Shown one piece after another: positions 28,589 through 36,952 of a stretch of DNA of 64,000 nt (positions are counted from its first letter, which is position 1; each line of letters opens with the position of its first letter). The notes beneath the pieces were generated by a model, which saw nothing but the letters and a program-made list of their open reading frames with translations, had not been told where the DNA came from and did no database searches. The stretch spans positions 1 through 64,000 of the forward strand of contig NZ_LACH01000039.1 in assembly GCF_000968015.1 (NCBI RefSeq), given 5' to 3'. The stretch comes from Pseudomonas fluorescens. Its GTDB lineage: Bacteria; Pseudomonadota; Gammaproteobacteria; Pseudomonadales; Pseudomonadaceae. The translations under genes were made by a program, and so were the position numbers.

Positions 28589-29497
28589 TCATTGAGCCGG
28601 ATGAGAGAGTCGTTCCGCAAGCACGTGTTTAACTGACGGCACTCCCGTTTCAAACTTGTATTGTGAAAACATTCCCTCGTTACCATGGAACTGGATGAGC
28701 GAGCCACATCGATCATAGAGCGGCAGCATTATTCCCATGGCTTGAAGATATATTCTGACGTCCTCCCATTCCTTCGAGTAGTCGTGCTCAGTGGGATCGT
28801 GATCTGTCGTGAGTGCCGAGAAAGACCTATCGGACATTCGGAGCAGGGTCTTTGGCGGCATCAAAAATGTTGTTTTGCCGAGAAGTCCTCGGCTGAGGAT
28901 GTATTTAATTTCATAAAAAGATCCACCACTGATCCCCGGAACAACGATGATGGATTTTGCTGCTTCCGATAACTGAAAAAACATCTCCTTCCAGTCGTCA
29001 TCGGAGCAACAAAGTTTACCTGCTCCTACCGCATCTCCTTCGCGCCCGAGTCCAAGAAGCAGCCCCCAAGGTCTGCACGCATTCGCGATGAGACTCTCCA
29101 AATCAACACCACCCCATTTTGCCGACACACCGGAAAAATTTAAGCGATCCGTGACTTTGAAGGGCCTCAGGTAAAGCGCAAACGGGATCGCCAGCCCGGA
29201 ATTAAAAACTTCGGCCGCGTTTTGGTCTCGTAGGCTTTGCGCAACAGCCAAATCTATCCGGTTCAGTACAGGATGGAGTGGATTGCACACCAGTTGAGGA
29301 AGTGCGAAAGCTACGAATAGCCCCCAAAAGCTCGAGCTGTTGAAGTAAATCCAGTAGGCGCTGCACAAATAGAGCACGCTGATCACAAGAGGCGCAAAGA
29401 ACGGCGTCAGTAGCAAATAGTGGCGAGACTTGTATATCCAGAAACCAATGCAGCTCGCCACAATAGATAGCGCAGCCAGAGTACGCAGTGTCTCCAT
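28589..29497 (-). CDS. Two-TM protein with a cytosolic TIR-like/deoxyribosyltransferase-like domain
   Basis: This protein of 302 residues has two or three hydrophobic N-terminal helices (LAALSIVASCIGFWIY, YLLLTPFFAPLVISVLYLCSAYWIYF, FWGLFVAFALPQLV). They are followed by a soluble domain that begins FALYLRPFKVTD and contains GLLLGLGREGDAVGAGKL, DDDWKEMFFQLSEAAKSIIVVPG and FYEIKYIL. This matches the pattern of membrane proteins carrying an LRSF/LRPF-type Rossmann domain related to TIR or nucleoside deoxyribosyltransferases. Start ATG 29497 has AGGAG eight bases upstream. It lies 149 bp upstream of the SLOG operon on the same strand and may be its membrane effector. Confidence 0.6.
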   Translation of the reverse strand: METLRTLAALSIVASCIGFWIYKSRHYLLLTPFFAPLVISVLYLCSAYWIYFNSSSFWGLFVAFALPQLVCNPLHPVLNRIDLAVAQSLRDQNAAEVFNSGLAIPFALYLRPFKVTDRLNFSGVSAKWGGVDLESLIANACRPWGLLLGLGREGDAVGAGKLCCSDDDWKEMFFQLSEAAKSIIVVPGISGGSFYEIKYILSRGLLGKTTFLMPPKTLLRMSDRSFSALTTDHDPTEHDYSKEWEDVRIYLQAMGIMLPLYDRCGSLIQFHGNEGMFSQYKFETGVPSVKHVLAERLSHPAQ

Positions 29498-30662
29498 TCC
29501 TCTCGCTCCTGCCTCTGTACCGCAACGCAGAGTGTTCGAGAACCGACGCATGCAACAAGATTTCTTCTCTTACACCACCCTACTCTCGCAGAGATTTTGC
29601 GGTCACCACACCGCATGGAAGGAAAAATGAAGTGGCCTCAGTATGAGCTACATTATGGCCAATCGCTGGGTAGCGACGGTTCGGCCCACCACCAGTCCAG
29701 CATTCTTGCCTATTGAGCCTTCGGTGCATCGTGCGATGGACGAGTAGCCATGCGATGACATACCGAGGTGTTGAAAGAATATGCAAAGTAAGAGGTTCCT
29801 GCCACACACCGAAGCTGAACGTTGGTTGAGTAATTGTTCTCGTCTCGGAATTCAGTTCGAAAATTTGCTTCCTGCTTACCATCTCACGGACTGTTATGCA
29901 GATTCCGAGTACAACAGAAAGCGAGGCGGACAAATTAAAACCATCATTTCGGGCGATACGGAGGTGATCAGGTTGACCTGTGATCTCATCGTGCATAGCC
30001 GTGGGAAAAGAACGAGATAATCTGATTGCCATAGAAATGGGTAAGCCAGATAAAATTCTCAGCAAATATGCTCGGATAGACTTCGTCTTAGGGCGCTCAC
30101 CAAGAGGAGCTTTCATGACGTTTGGTCGGGTGACGGTGTCACTCACCCTGAGCACGTATGTGGGTATCTGATGGGGGTGTTCATCATGGTCGATTGCATC
30201 AACTAGGTTGTGTCGGTTGAATATTTTGAAGACGGACTGCCTAAAGTCGACGGCCAAAGGTTTGCTTTGTAAATTTTCCGGCTTGGCTTGCGCCGCCCTT
30301 CCACTCCTTTTTTGGCTAGATAGACAGCCTGCACAGAAGGCGGGTGAAATGCACCACAGATGCCATGGAGATGGAAAACGTCTCAAAGGAATAACTTGGC
30401 CGTCCAACTCGGTCTAAAAAATTGCTGCAATTATTTGCTGTGGCAGAGAGTTTGCTGTGGCAGAGCATTTGCTGATAGCGAAGGTCAAAATGTGTCTGAG
30501 CGTCCAACTCGACCAAAACCAGACCTAATCTTGTTACTGTGCTTACCAATCAATGAATCTGCGGCGTAGCGATATTGCAGCTTGAATTTGGAGGCGACCG
30601 TCACACAAAACTGATAGCCTATAGCCATTAATGGCGTCAATTGTTTGAATTGAAGAGGCTTC
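29498..30662. other. 1.2-kb gap without a supported gene; contains a 17-bp-period repeat
   Basis: No reading frame here looks like a protein. A direct repeat TTTGCTGTGGCAGAG occurs at 30434 and 30451, followed by a partial third copy. The decamer GTCCAACTCG occurs twice, near 30401 and 30502. This may be the regulatory or decayed junction between the SLOG-protease block and the TIR block. Confidence 0.5.
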
Positions 30663-31811
30663 ATGGACGACCGCAACGCACGTTACTTTCTTGCCCTTCT
30701 GGGCGATTTTCCATCAGACGTCGCTGACGCTATCAAAGCTCAACTGCGCGACCGTATTGCTGAGCTTGGCTTGGAACTCGGTAAGGACGTCACGTTGTTC
30801 GAGGGTAGTCCAAGAGGCTTCAACCCAAGAGCTGATCGGTGTTGCGCGGCCTTATGCGCCGCTATCGACACAAGCGATGAGGCGGTGATCGAGCGGTTGA
30901 TTCACAAGCGAGTTCCTATGATTCCTGTCGGATCGTGTCAGGATAATTTCTCAACGGAGTTCCCTGGAAAACTAGGCTTGCTTAACGGTCTATTGCTCAG
31001 TGAAAGCCCCAGCATATTAGCTCTTTCTCTCTTAGAAGCTGCTGCGCTCATACCTCGGCAAAGGCGAGTGTTTTTAAGCTACCGACGTAAGGAGTCTACC
31101 GACGCTGCCCTCCAGGTATACGCGGCGCTATGTGCTCGCCAGTATGATGTTTTCTTGGACACCCACGGTATTCTACCTGGAGAGCATTTTCAGGAGGTGC
31201 TATGGCAGCGACTCTGTGATTCAGATGTGCTCATCTACCTCGACACGCCGGAATACTTCGAAAGCCGCTGGACAGAAGCAGAATTCCACAGGGCATCGCT
31301 AAGAGACCTGGCAATACTGCGTGTCGGTTGGCCAAGCGTAACCGCAACCAATACCGCTGTTATCACTGGCGAAGTACAGTTGTCGGAGACCAATTTTATC
31401 GACAATCGTCATCTTACACAGGATGTCCTCGCAAGCATTCTCGACAAGGTGGAATTGCTTCGCACCAAAAGCGTTGCACTGAGGTATTCAAAGCTAATTG
31501 GCACACTGGCCAAATCGCTCGAGGGCGGCGATGGAAAAATTGTAGGCTATTCGTCTCGTCGAGGGTTGATGGTGGCCATGAATGGCAAAAGCATTGCGGT
31601 GTATCCAGAATTGGGTGTGCCAACCAGCCAAACCCTTTACGAGGCCACGCTGGAAGATCACGTGCCGCCCGTCGCCGTCATTTATAACGATATTGGAATT
31701 CAGGATCGAAAATGGCGTGCTCAAATGGATTGGCTCTCAGAGAAGCTGGATAGACATGTACGCCTCGTAAAAGCGAATGAAGCGGGTTTTCAGTTTATCG
31801 ACTGGCTATGA
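30663..31811 (+). CDS. TIR-domain protein with flanking unknown domains
   Basis: This 382-residue protein has a canonical TIR domain at about 134-240, starting RRVFLSYRRKESTDAALQVY. It has the aspartate/BB-loop region YDVFLDTHGILPGEHF and the predicted NADase catalytic glutamate E207 in SRWTEAEFHR. The N-terminal 130 residues are a small alpha/beta region with ALLGDFPSDVADAIKAQL, and the C-terminal 140 residues (from about 245) are unassigned. TIR domains of this kind consume NAD+ or make cyclic ADP-ribose signals. It precedes a SLOG gene by 99 bp and a second TIR gene, suggesting a signal-maker, sensor and effector arrangement (inference). Confidence 0.85.
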   Translation: MDDRNARYFLALLGDFPSDVADAIKAQLRDRIAELGLELGKDVTLFEGSPRGFNPRADRCCAALCAAIDTSDEAVIERLIHKRVPMIPVGSCQDNFSTEFPGKLGLLNGLLLSESPSILALSLLEAAALIPRQRRVFLSYRRKESTDAALQVYAALCARQYDVFLDTHGILPGEHFQEVLWQRLCDSDVLIYLDTPEYFESRWTEAEFHRASLRDLAILRVGWPSVTATNTAVITGEVQLSETNFIDNRHLTQDVLASILDKVELLRTKSVALRYSKLIGTLAKSLEGGDGKIVGYSSRRGLMVAMNGKSIAVYPELGVPTSQTLYEATLEDHVPPVAVIYNDIGIQDRKWRAQMDWLSEKLDRHVRLVKANEAGFQFIDWL

Positions 31812-31910
31812 GGAATCTGGGCCAAGCGTTTCAAACTCTATTGACCCGCACTCGTCTCCTGCAGCAACCATAGTGAATGACCCAGAGAGACCACCACACA
31901 GGCTAACGAC

Positions 31911-32534
31911 ATGAACAGTGTTTTCCTTTCCGCAAGCGTGCCTCGTACCGACAGCGAATACTACGATCAGTGTGACCCAATGTTGATTCAGGCTGCATTA
32001 CGTACATTTTTGTTCACGGTCTTAGGGCGTAAGCATCTGGTTTTTGGCGGGCACCCATCAATCTCACCTCTCATCCTTGCCGCATGCAAGGAAGTGGGTG
32101 TAGCAAATAAGGCTGCTGTCACCATCTATCAATCAAATTACTTTAAAACGGTGCAACCAAAAGAAAACACCGAGTTTGCCAATTTTATTGTTACGCAAGC
32201 CACAAGCGATCGCACTTCAAGCTTGGAAAAGATGAGGAGTTTTATGCTTCGTCGCCATCGTTTTGAAGCCGCCGTATTTATTGGCGGAGAAGATGGCGTT
32301 CTTCAAGAACATGCTTTATTCAGACAGCGACACCCTAATGCAAAAATTCTTGCACTCAAGAGCCCCGGTGGCGCCGCAGCAAGTATTGAATCCTCCATCA
32401 GTGATGATTATGACGAACTTATTGATTATGTAGGGCTTTTTACAACAGATCTTCAAATTGGTCTGAACAGCGAAAGAAACTTAAGCTTGAATACGCCAGG
32501 GCAAACTCCCTCTAGCTCTTTTGATCTAGGATAG
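31911..32534 (+). CDS. SLOG-superfamily protein (SLOG3-like)
   Basis: This 207-residue protein opens with SVFLSASVPRTDSEYY, the hallmark of the SLOG cluster found with TIR genes. A glycine-rich turn HLVFGGHPSISPLIL and a second one AVFIGGEDGVLQEHALF follow. These are the nucleotide-binding loops of the SLOG fold. SLOG domains in Thoeris and related systems bind cyclic ADP-ribose isomers or NAD. It lies between two TIR genes; the next gene begins right after its stop codon (0-1 bp), so SLOG and the second TIR are translationally coupled and may act as a two-part receptor-effector. Confidence 0.78.
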   Translation: MNSVFLSASVPRTDSEYYDQCDPMLIQAALRTFLFTVLGRKHLVFGGHPSISPLILAACKEVGVANKAAVTIYQSNYFKTVQPKENTEFANFIVTQATSDRTSSLEKMRSFMLRRHRFEAAVFIGGEDGVLQEHALFRQRHPNAKILALKSPGGAAASIESSISDDYDELIDYVGLFTTDLQIGLNSERNLSLNTPGQTPSSSFDLG

Positions 32535-33314
32535 ATGCAAATGGATTATGGTTTTAATATTGATCTGAATCGAAGTATGTATCGGATAGATGATGCGGCA
32601 GTAAAAAAATTCAGAAAAAATTTGGACAGTATTGCAATTGATCTTCGAGACTACTTGCTTAGTGACAACATTACGATTGATGCAAAAACGGTTGCTAAAC
32701 ACCTCTTCCCTTTGGATCGGTGTGACGTTTTCATTTCACATTCTTATGCAGATCAGGATTTGGCGATCCAGTTGGCATTGGACCTGAAGAAAAAAGGTAT
32801 CCATGCTTTCATCGATTCAACTGCTTGGGGGTCAGCCTACGACCTCCTAAAGGCCATAGATGAGAAACATTGCGAAATTAAAGGCACGAGTCGGTACCAC
32901 TATGACAAGCGCAATCGTTCTACAGCGCATGTTTATATGATATTGGCCACTGCTCTTCAGCAAATGATCGCAAAGTCGTCAGCTCTTTTCTTCTTGAATA
33001 CGGATCGTTCGCTTTCAACGAAGCACTCCATTGCAGGCGAAGATAAAACGCATTCGCCCTGGATACATATGGAATTGATGTTTAGTTACCTCATCTGGCA
33101 AGCAAAACAAGACAGCAAGCAGCTCGTTGTAGCCAATGAGTCCTATACATTGGACTCTGTACCTGTAGTCCACGAGGCATACACCGAGCACTTGAAAGAT
33201 ATCAAGCATTCTCGGCTACAGCAGTGGATCAATGGTTGTAAAGATAACGGTTCATCAGAAGATACCTACGCGTCGCTGTACAGGCTCCATCTGAGTCCTA
33301 ATCAAGTTTTATAG
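32535..33314 (+). CDS. TIR-domain effector coupled to the SLOG gene
   Basis: This 259-residue protein has a helical N-terminal region (about 1-65) and then a TIR domain that begins CDVFISHSYADQDLAIQLA. It continues with GIHAFIDSTAWGSAYDLLKAI and ends with the catalytic-type glutamate in SPWIHMELMFSY. There is a longer insertion than usual between the BB loop and the glutamate (about 90 residues, with HYDKRNRSTAHVYMILATALQQ), which may be a regulatory insert. ATG at 32535 follows the SLOG stop directly; a second ATG (32541) is possible. The following 312 bp (33315-33626) show no gene. Confidence 0.8.
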   Translation: MQMDYGFNIDLNRSMYRIDDAAVKKFRKNLDSIAIDLRDYLLSDNITIDAKTVAKHLFPLDRCDVFISHSYADQDLAIQLALDLKKKGIHAFIDSTAWGSAYDLLKAIDEKHCEIKGTSRYHYDKRNRSTAHVYMILATALQQMIAKSSALFFLNTDRSLSTKHSIAGEDKTHSPWIHMELMFSYLIWQAKQDSKQLVVANESYTLDSVPVVHEAYTEHLKDIKHSRLQQWINGCKDNGSSEDTYASLYRLHLSPNQVL

Positions 33315-33626
33315 TAGAACTGCGCGGTTCTGGATTATCGATGCCCGCAGACAAGCTTTGTCGTAAATGACTGTGCAACAGGCTTGTCTGGAAGGTTGGT
33401 AATTCCACCAGATCGGATCGCAATCGATCGGTCTATGAGGGAGGCGTCGGATCCACCGTTCGGAATGCCCAGCGCCCGCAAGCTAGACTGTTATGGGCAG
33501 CTGATGAGTCGAGGGCGTACGGCGTACGCAGCCATATAGCCAGCGTGTTCGATCTCCTCGACGCCCTCAACGCTTATCATTGAATTTCCAAGTAGCTGTT
33601 CATTCAAGGCATGCAGGGCGGAGTCT

Positions 33627-35249
33627 ATGAAGCAATTCCCCTACGATATTTTCTTGTCCCACCGAATTGGCGACAGCGCGCATGAACTACGCGATCAATT
33701 GGTATCCTGCGGTTGCAGTGTGTGGTTTGACGAGAATCGACCATTAGTGGACCGCCAGCTATTCGCCTCGATTCGCAAGGCTCACGCCGAATCGCGAGTG
33801 ACGATCGCCTATCTTTCACCTAGCCATTCTCCCTCGCCTTGGACTCTCTTGGAGATGCTGACAGCTTTGCGGCGTGAGCAACAGTTTGCTATCAGGTGTC
33901 TCTTCTTCTACGGGTCTGCGGAAGCGTTCGAATGTTCGCACGCCTGGTCTTTGCCCGACGAACTCAGTTCAGCGTTCGCCGACCTTGACCGGCGCCTCGA
34001 GACGCAGGTAACGCTTTTCGCCAGTCGAATGAGCAGGCTCAATAGGGAGATGATGGTTCACGGCTCGCGCACGCCTTTATCTCGAGCGCGCTGCATTGCC
34101 CGACTGCGTCGCTCCATTGATGGCTATCGGTGTTCTGCCAATGGTTTCGCGGACCTGCCCCTATCACCCAAGCTTGCGGGAGACATCACTGCACGCTTTT
34201 TAGACTGCCATCGACTTCGTGTCGCATCGGTTGCACTTGATTGGATGGAAGGTGATGTATTGGAACAAGGCTTTGAGTTCTTGTGCTTTAACTTGCGTGA
34301 ATTGGAGCGGTTTCTTTCTGAAGCAGCGGTGGATCGTACACCCAAAGACATCGCTCTGCTGTGTGCGTTAAGCAGTTGTCTTATCGGAGCCGAACGGGTT
34401 GATATGAGAGCTGAGGGTATGTATTTGCTGACGACGCTATCGTCAGGTGCCGGACAGCGACGATCAAACCGATTGCTCAAATGGGGTTTAAGGCGAGAGC
34501 CGGATTGGTCGCTGATACGGCTCTTCGCTCCGCAAAGCGATAGTCCAGACTCTGAGGCGTGGCCAGAAGAACTGCCAGGGTTGGAATCTGCGATGCTGCA
34601 GTTCGACGAAACTCCTCCACGGGAGGCACTTGCATATGTCGGTCCCGATGTTCGGATGCGCCTCGATACCCACCGCCAGATGGATTCTGACGATCTCCCT
34701 TTCGAGTATCAGCTTGAACTTGAATTGCATTGGCTCAGTATGTTGGTCTCCCAGGTGCGCGACGCAGGTGAGAAGCATACTAAGCTAAACACATTTGCCG
34801 CCCGGAACAGGCTGAAGATGATCGACGCCGAGCTGGCTCATCGGAAGTTGAATGCATTGCTTGTTCAGGGAACGGCGACAGCAACTCCCTCCGAGTTGGA
34901 GGATCTGCTAGAACGAATCATGCGCGTCGAGCACGACCTTATCGAGACCAGTGAGTGTTATGACGGTGCACCTTTGTCCAGCTTTGCGAGTTATTTCCTC
35001 AATCATCTACTACCAATCCTGGCCCTTGGAATTCTCGCTGGGAGGCAACCTCAGGAATTCAAACAGCTCGGGAAACGCTGCTGTCAGATCCTCTCCTCCT
35101 ACGCTGAGCTAAGCCCGCAAGAGTTCAAGGCATATGAGGCCTACTGGTCAGCCTGCGTCCAATGGCGAGACACTCACGGACCGGGCGTAGCGAAGCACCT
35201 TCTGCATACTTCGAGCAATGGATTTAGCGCCGAGTTGCGCGGCTTTTAG
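33627..35249 (+). CDS. TIR-domain protein with long helical C-terminal region
   Basis: This 540-residue protein starts directly with a TIR domain (residues about 5-115). FPYDIFLSHRIGDSAHELRDQL, the CSVWFDENRP loop and the glutamate in SPSPWTLLEMLTAL are visible. The remaining 420 residues are mostly helical without recognisable repeats (for example ELELHWLSMLVSQVRDAGEKHTKL) and probably form the sensing or oligomerisation part. It is separate from the upstream TIR-SLOG-TIR genes by about 310 bp, so it may be a single-gene system. The ATG at 33627 has GGAGTC about seven bases upstream. Confidence 0.75.
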   Translation: MKQFPYDIFLSHRIGDSAHELRDQLVSCGCSVWFDENRPLVDRQLFASIRKAHAESRVTIAYLSPSHSPSPWTLLEMLTALRREQQFAIRCLFFYGSAEAFECSHAWSLPDELSSAFADLDRRLETQVTLFASRMSRLNREMMVHGSRTPLSRARCIARLRRSIDGYRCSANGFADLPLSPKLAGDITARFLDCHRLRVASVALDWMEGDVLEQGFEFLCFNLRELERFLSEAAVDRTPKDIALLCALSSCLIGAERVDMRAEGMYLLTTLSSGAGQRRSNRLLKWGLRREPDWSLIRLFAPQSDSPDSEAWPEELPGLESAMLQFDETPPREALAYVGPDVRMRLDTHRQMDSDDLPFEYQLELELHWLSMLVSQVRDAGEKHTKLNTFAARNRLKMIDAELAHRKLNALLVQGTATATPSELEDLLERIMRVEHDLIETSECYDGAPLSSFASYFLNHLLPILALGILAGRQPQEFKQLGKRCCQILSSYAELSPQEFKAYEAYWSACVQWRDTHGPGVAKHLLHTSSNGFSAELRGF

Positions 35250-35282
35250 ACTGCTGGATAAGGGTTACAAAGTAAGCGAGCT

Positions 35283-35672
35283 TTGCCGGTAAAAACCAAA
35301 CCCACAGCTCGGCCCCGTCGGGCCTATGCGCAGTACTTGCGTGCGAAAAAAAAGACGCCTGAAACGGGATATAGTAACATTCAAACACCTATAATTTGCG
35401 ATGGCCTTGACGAATGCGTCCGCGATCAACATTCGGGCATGGGTATCCAGAGGGCTGACGTCTCGAATGACAATCGACCCGACACAATGGAGTTTGAGAT
35501 GAGGCTACGGGCGCGTTTCTCTAATCTGCCCATCACGAATTTCAAAGACGAGAACAGCATGGGTGCTAATGATGTTGCCTGGGTGGCGCGGGTCATCGAT
35601 TTCAGACGATCAGAAAGGGTTGTGCCAAGGCAGATGGAATTTTGCTTTTCAACAGCGCAATACGCCTTTTAG
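35283..35672 (+). CDS. Weakly supported small ORF upstream of the kinase fusion
   Basis: This frame of 129 codons starts with TTG, is basic at the N-terminus and has no recognised motif. The ribosome site is not convincing. It is recorded because it fills most of the 478-bp gap between the TIR gene and the PfkB-like gene. It may be chance, or a remnant. Confidence 0.2.
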   Translation: MPVKTKPTARPRRAYAQYLRAKKKTPETGYSNIQTPIICDGLDECVRDQHSGMGIQRADVSNDNRPDTMEFEMRLRARFSNLPITNFKDENSMGANDVAWVARVIDFRRSERVVPRQMEFCFSTAQYAF

Positions 35673-35727
35673 CCTCAGGTACATTGCAGATATTTGACGC
35701 AGTACAAAAAAAAGCCGGAGGCAAAGG

Positions 35728-36882
35728 ATGCATATCGTCGGGGGACTGTATCGAGAACTGTGCGAGGTACCGTCGTGGGATAGCACAATGGGATCAGGCG
35801 TCAGGGCAGCTCTGGCAGCCATGACGTTGTCGCCCGACGTAGAACTGTCTACCTTTGCGTCGCTCGCTGATCAACCAGCCGTCACTGAGATTCGATCCAG
35901 AGGGATTGTCGTCAATGTGCAGCCCCGTGCTTCGGCTATTGTTTTTGCGTACTTTCACCCCCTTTCCTTTCCCCACATCGAACCACCGCGTGGCGATATT
36001 GAAGTCAAAGGTTCGATCCTGGTCACAGGCGATGCGGTGTTGCGATTCGGTTTTATCGAAGGCGACGCTGTTGTAACGGCAAATCGAGCCGTGTATGACC
36101 CTCAAACCTGGCGCAATCCTCCGTCTTTTTGGGCAAATGGCTCGACGGCCAACGAACTTGCCTTGGTGATGAATGAGCTGGAATTGAGACACATCGCCGG
36201 CATCGACGAATTGGCGACAGCCGCACAACTCGTCTTACAGAGAGAAAGGGCCTGTGCGATTGTCGTCAAGCGCGGAACACGTGGCGCCTCAATTTACGAA
36301 GCCACAGGGAAGGTAACGCATGTCCCGGCTTACCGTTCAAATAGAGTTTTCAAACTCGGAACCGGTGACGTATTTAGCGCTGTTTTCGCTGTTTATTGGG
36401 CAGAGAAAAACCTGTCTCCCGCAGAGGCCGCGGATCTAGCATCGCGGTCTGTGTCCGTCTATTGTGACACCCTCACATTCGAATTTGATGAGCCGTCCCT
36501 ACGACTGCGCCAGCCTGTGTCACCTGGGGAAGGTGGCAAAGTGCGGCTTGAAGGGGCCATCCGTTCGCTGGGGCAACGTTATCTGATGGAAGAAACCAGG
36601 TGCGCGTTGCGTGAACTGGGGATAGAAGTGCTTGCACCAGAGTTAAACCCTGCTTCTTTAGAAGAGAGCGCGGATGCAACGCTCATCATCAACAACGAAC
36701 TGTCAGCGCAGGCGTGGACCCGAATCACCCAGGATGCTGCTAATGCTGTGCCTGTCATTATCCTTAATGAGCACTCCATGGACGCGTTCGATCTGCATTA
36801 CGCGACACTCATCACCGAAGATTTTACAACGGCAATTTACTTCGCTGCATGGGCTGCTGAAGAAGCCGTAGCGCCACGTTGA
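35728..36882 (+). CDS. PfkB-family kinase fused to a nucleoside-deoxyribosyltransferase-like domain
   Basis: This 384-residue protein has a PfkB/ribokinase-type N-terminal domain (about 1-255) ending in the catalytic signature KLGTGDVFSAVF, with the base D214. The C-terminal domain (about 268-384), beginning VRLEGAIRSLGQRYLMEETRCALRELGIEVLAPEL, resembles nucleoside 2-deoxyribosyltransferases. Together they suggest handling of a nucleoside or its sugar: phosphorylation and glycosidic-bond chemistry. The ribosome site is strong (GGAGGCAAAGG). It is 70 bp upstream of the TIR-TGT operon on the same strand and is likely part of it. A modified nucleoside as substrate is inference. Confidence 0.75.
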   Translation: MHIVGGLYRELCEVPSWDSTMGSGVRAALAAMTLSPDVELSTFASLADQPAVTEIRSRGIVVNVQPRASAIVFAYFHPLSFPHIEPPRGDIEVKGSILVTGDAVLRFGFIEGDAVVTANRAVYDPQTWRNPPSFWANGSTANELALVMNELELRHIAGIDELATAAQLVLQRERACAIVVKRGTRGASIYEATGKVTHVPAYRSNRVFKLGTGDVFSAVFAVYWAEKNLSPAEAADLASRSVSVYCDTLTFEFDEPSLRLRQPVSPGEGGKVRLEGAIRSLGQRYLMEETRCALRELGIEVLAPELNPASLEESADATLIINNELSAQAWTRITQDAANAVPVIILNEHSMDAFDLHYATLITEDFTTAIYFAAWAAEEAVAPR

Positions 36883-36952
36883 AATAAAACAATAATTGGC
36901 ATCACCTGCGGGTCATGCAACGGAATGTAACCAGCTGAGGCCGGATTGATTC

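Noticed and set aside
29580..30407. 275-codon minus-strand open frame
   Set aside because: Composition and lack of any domain or ribosome site make it look like chance; treated as a gap.
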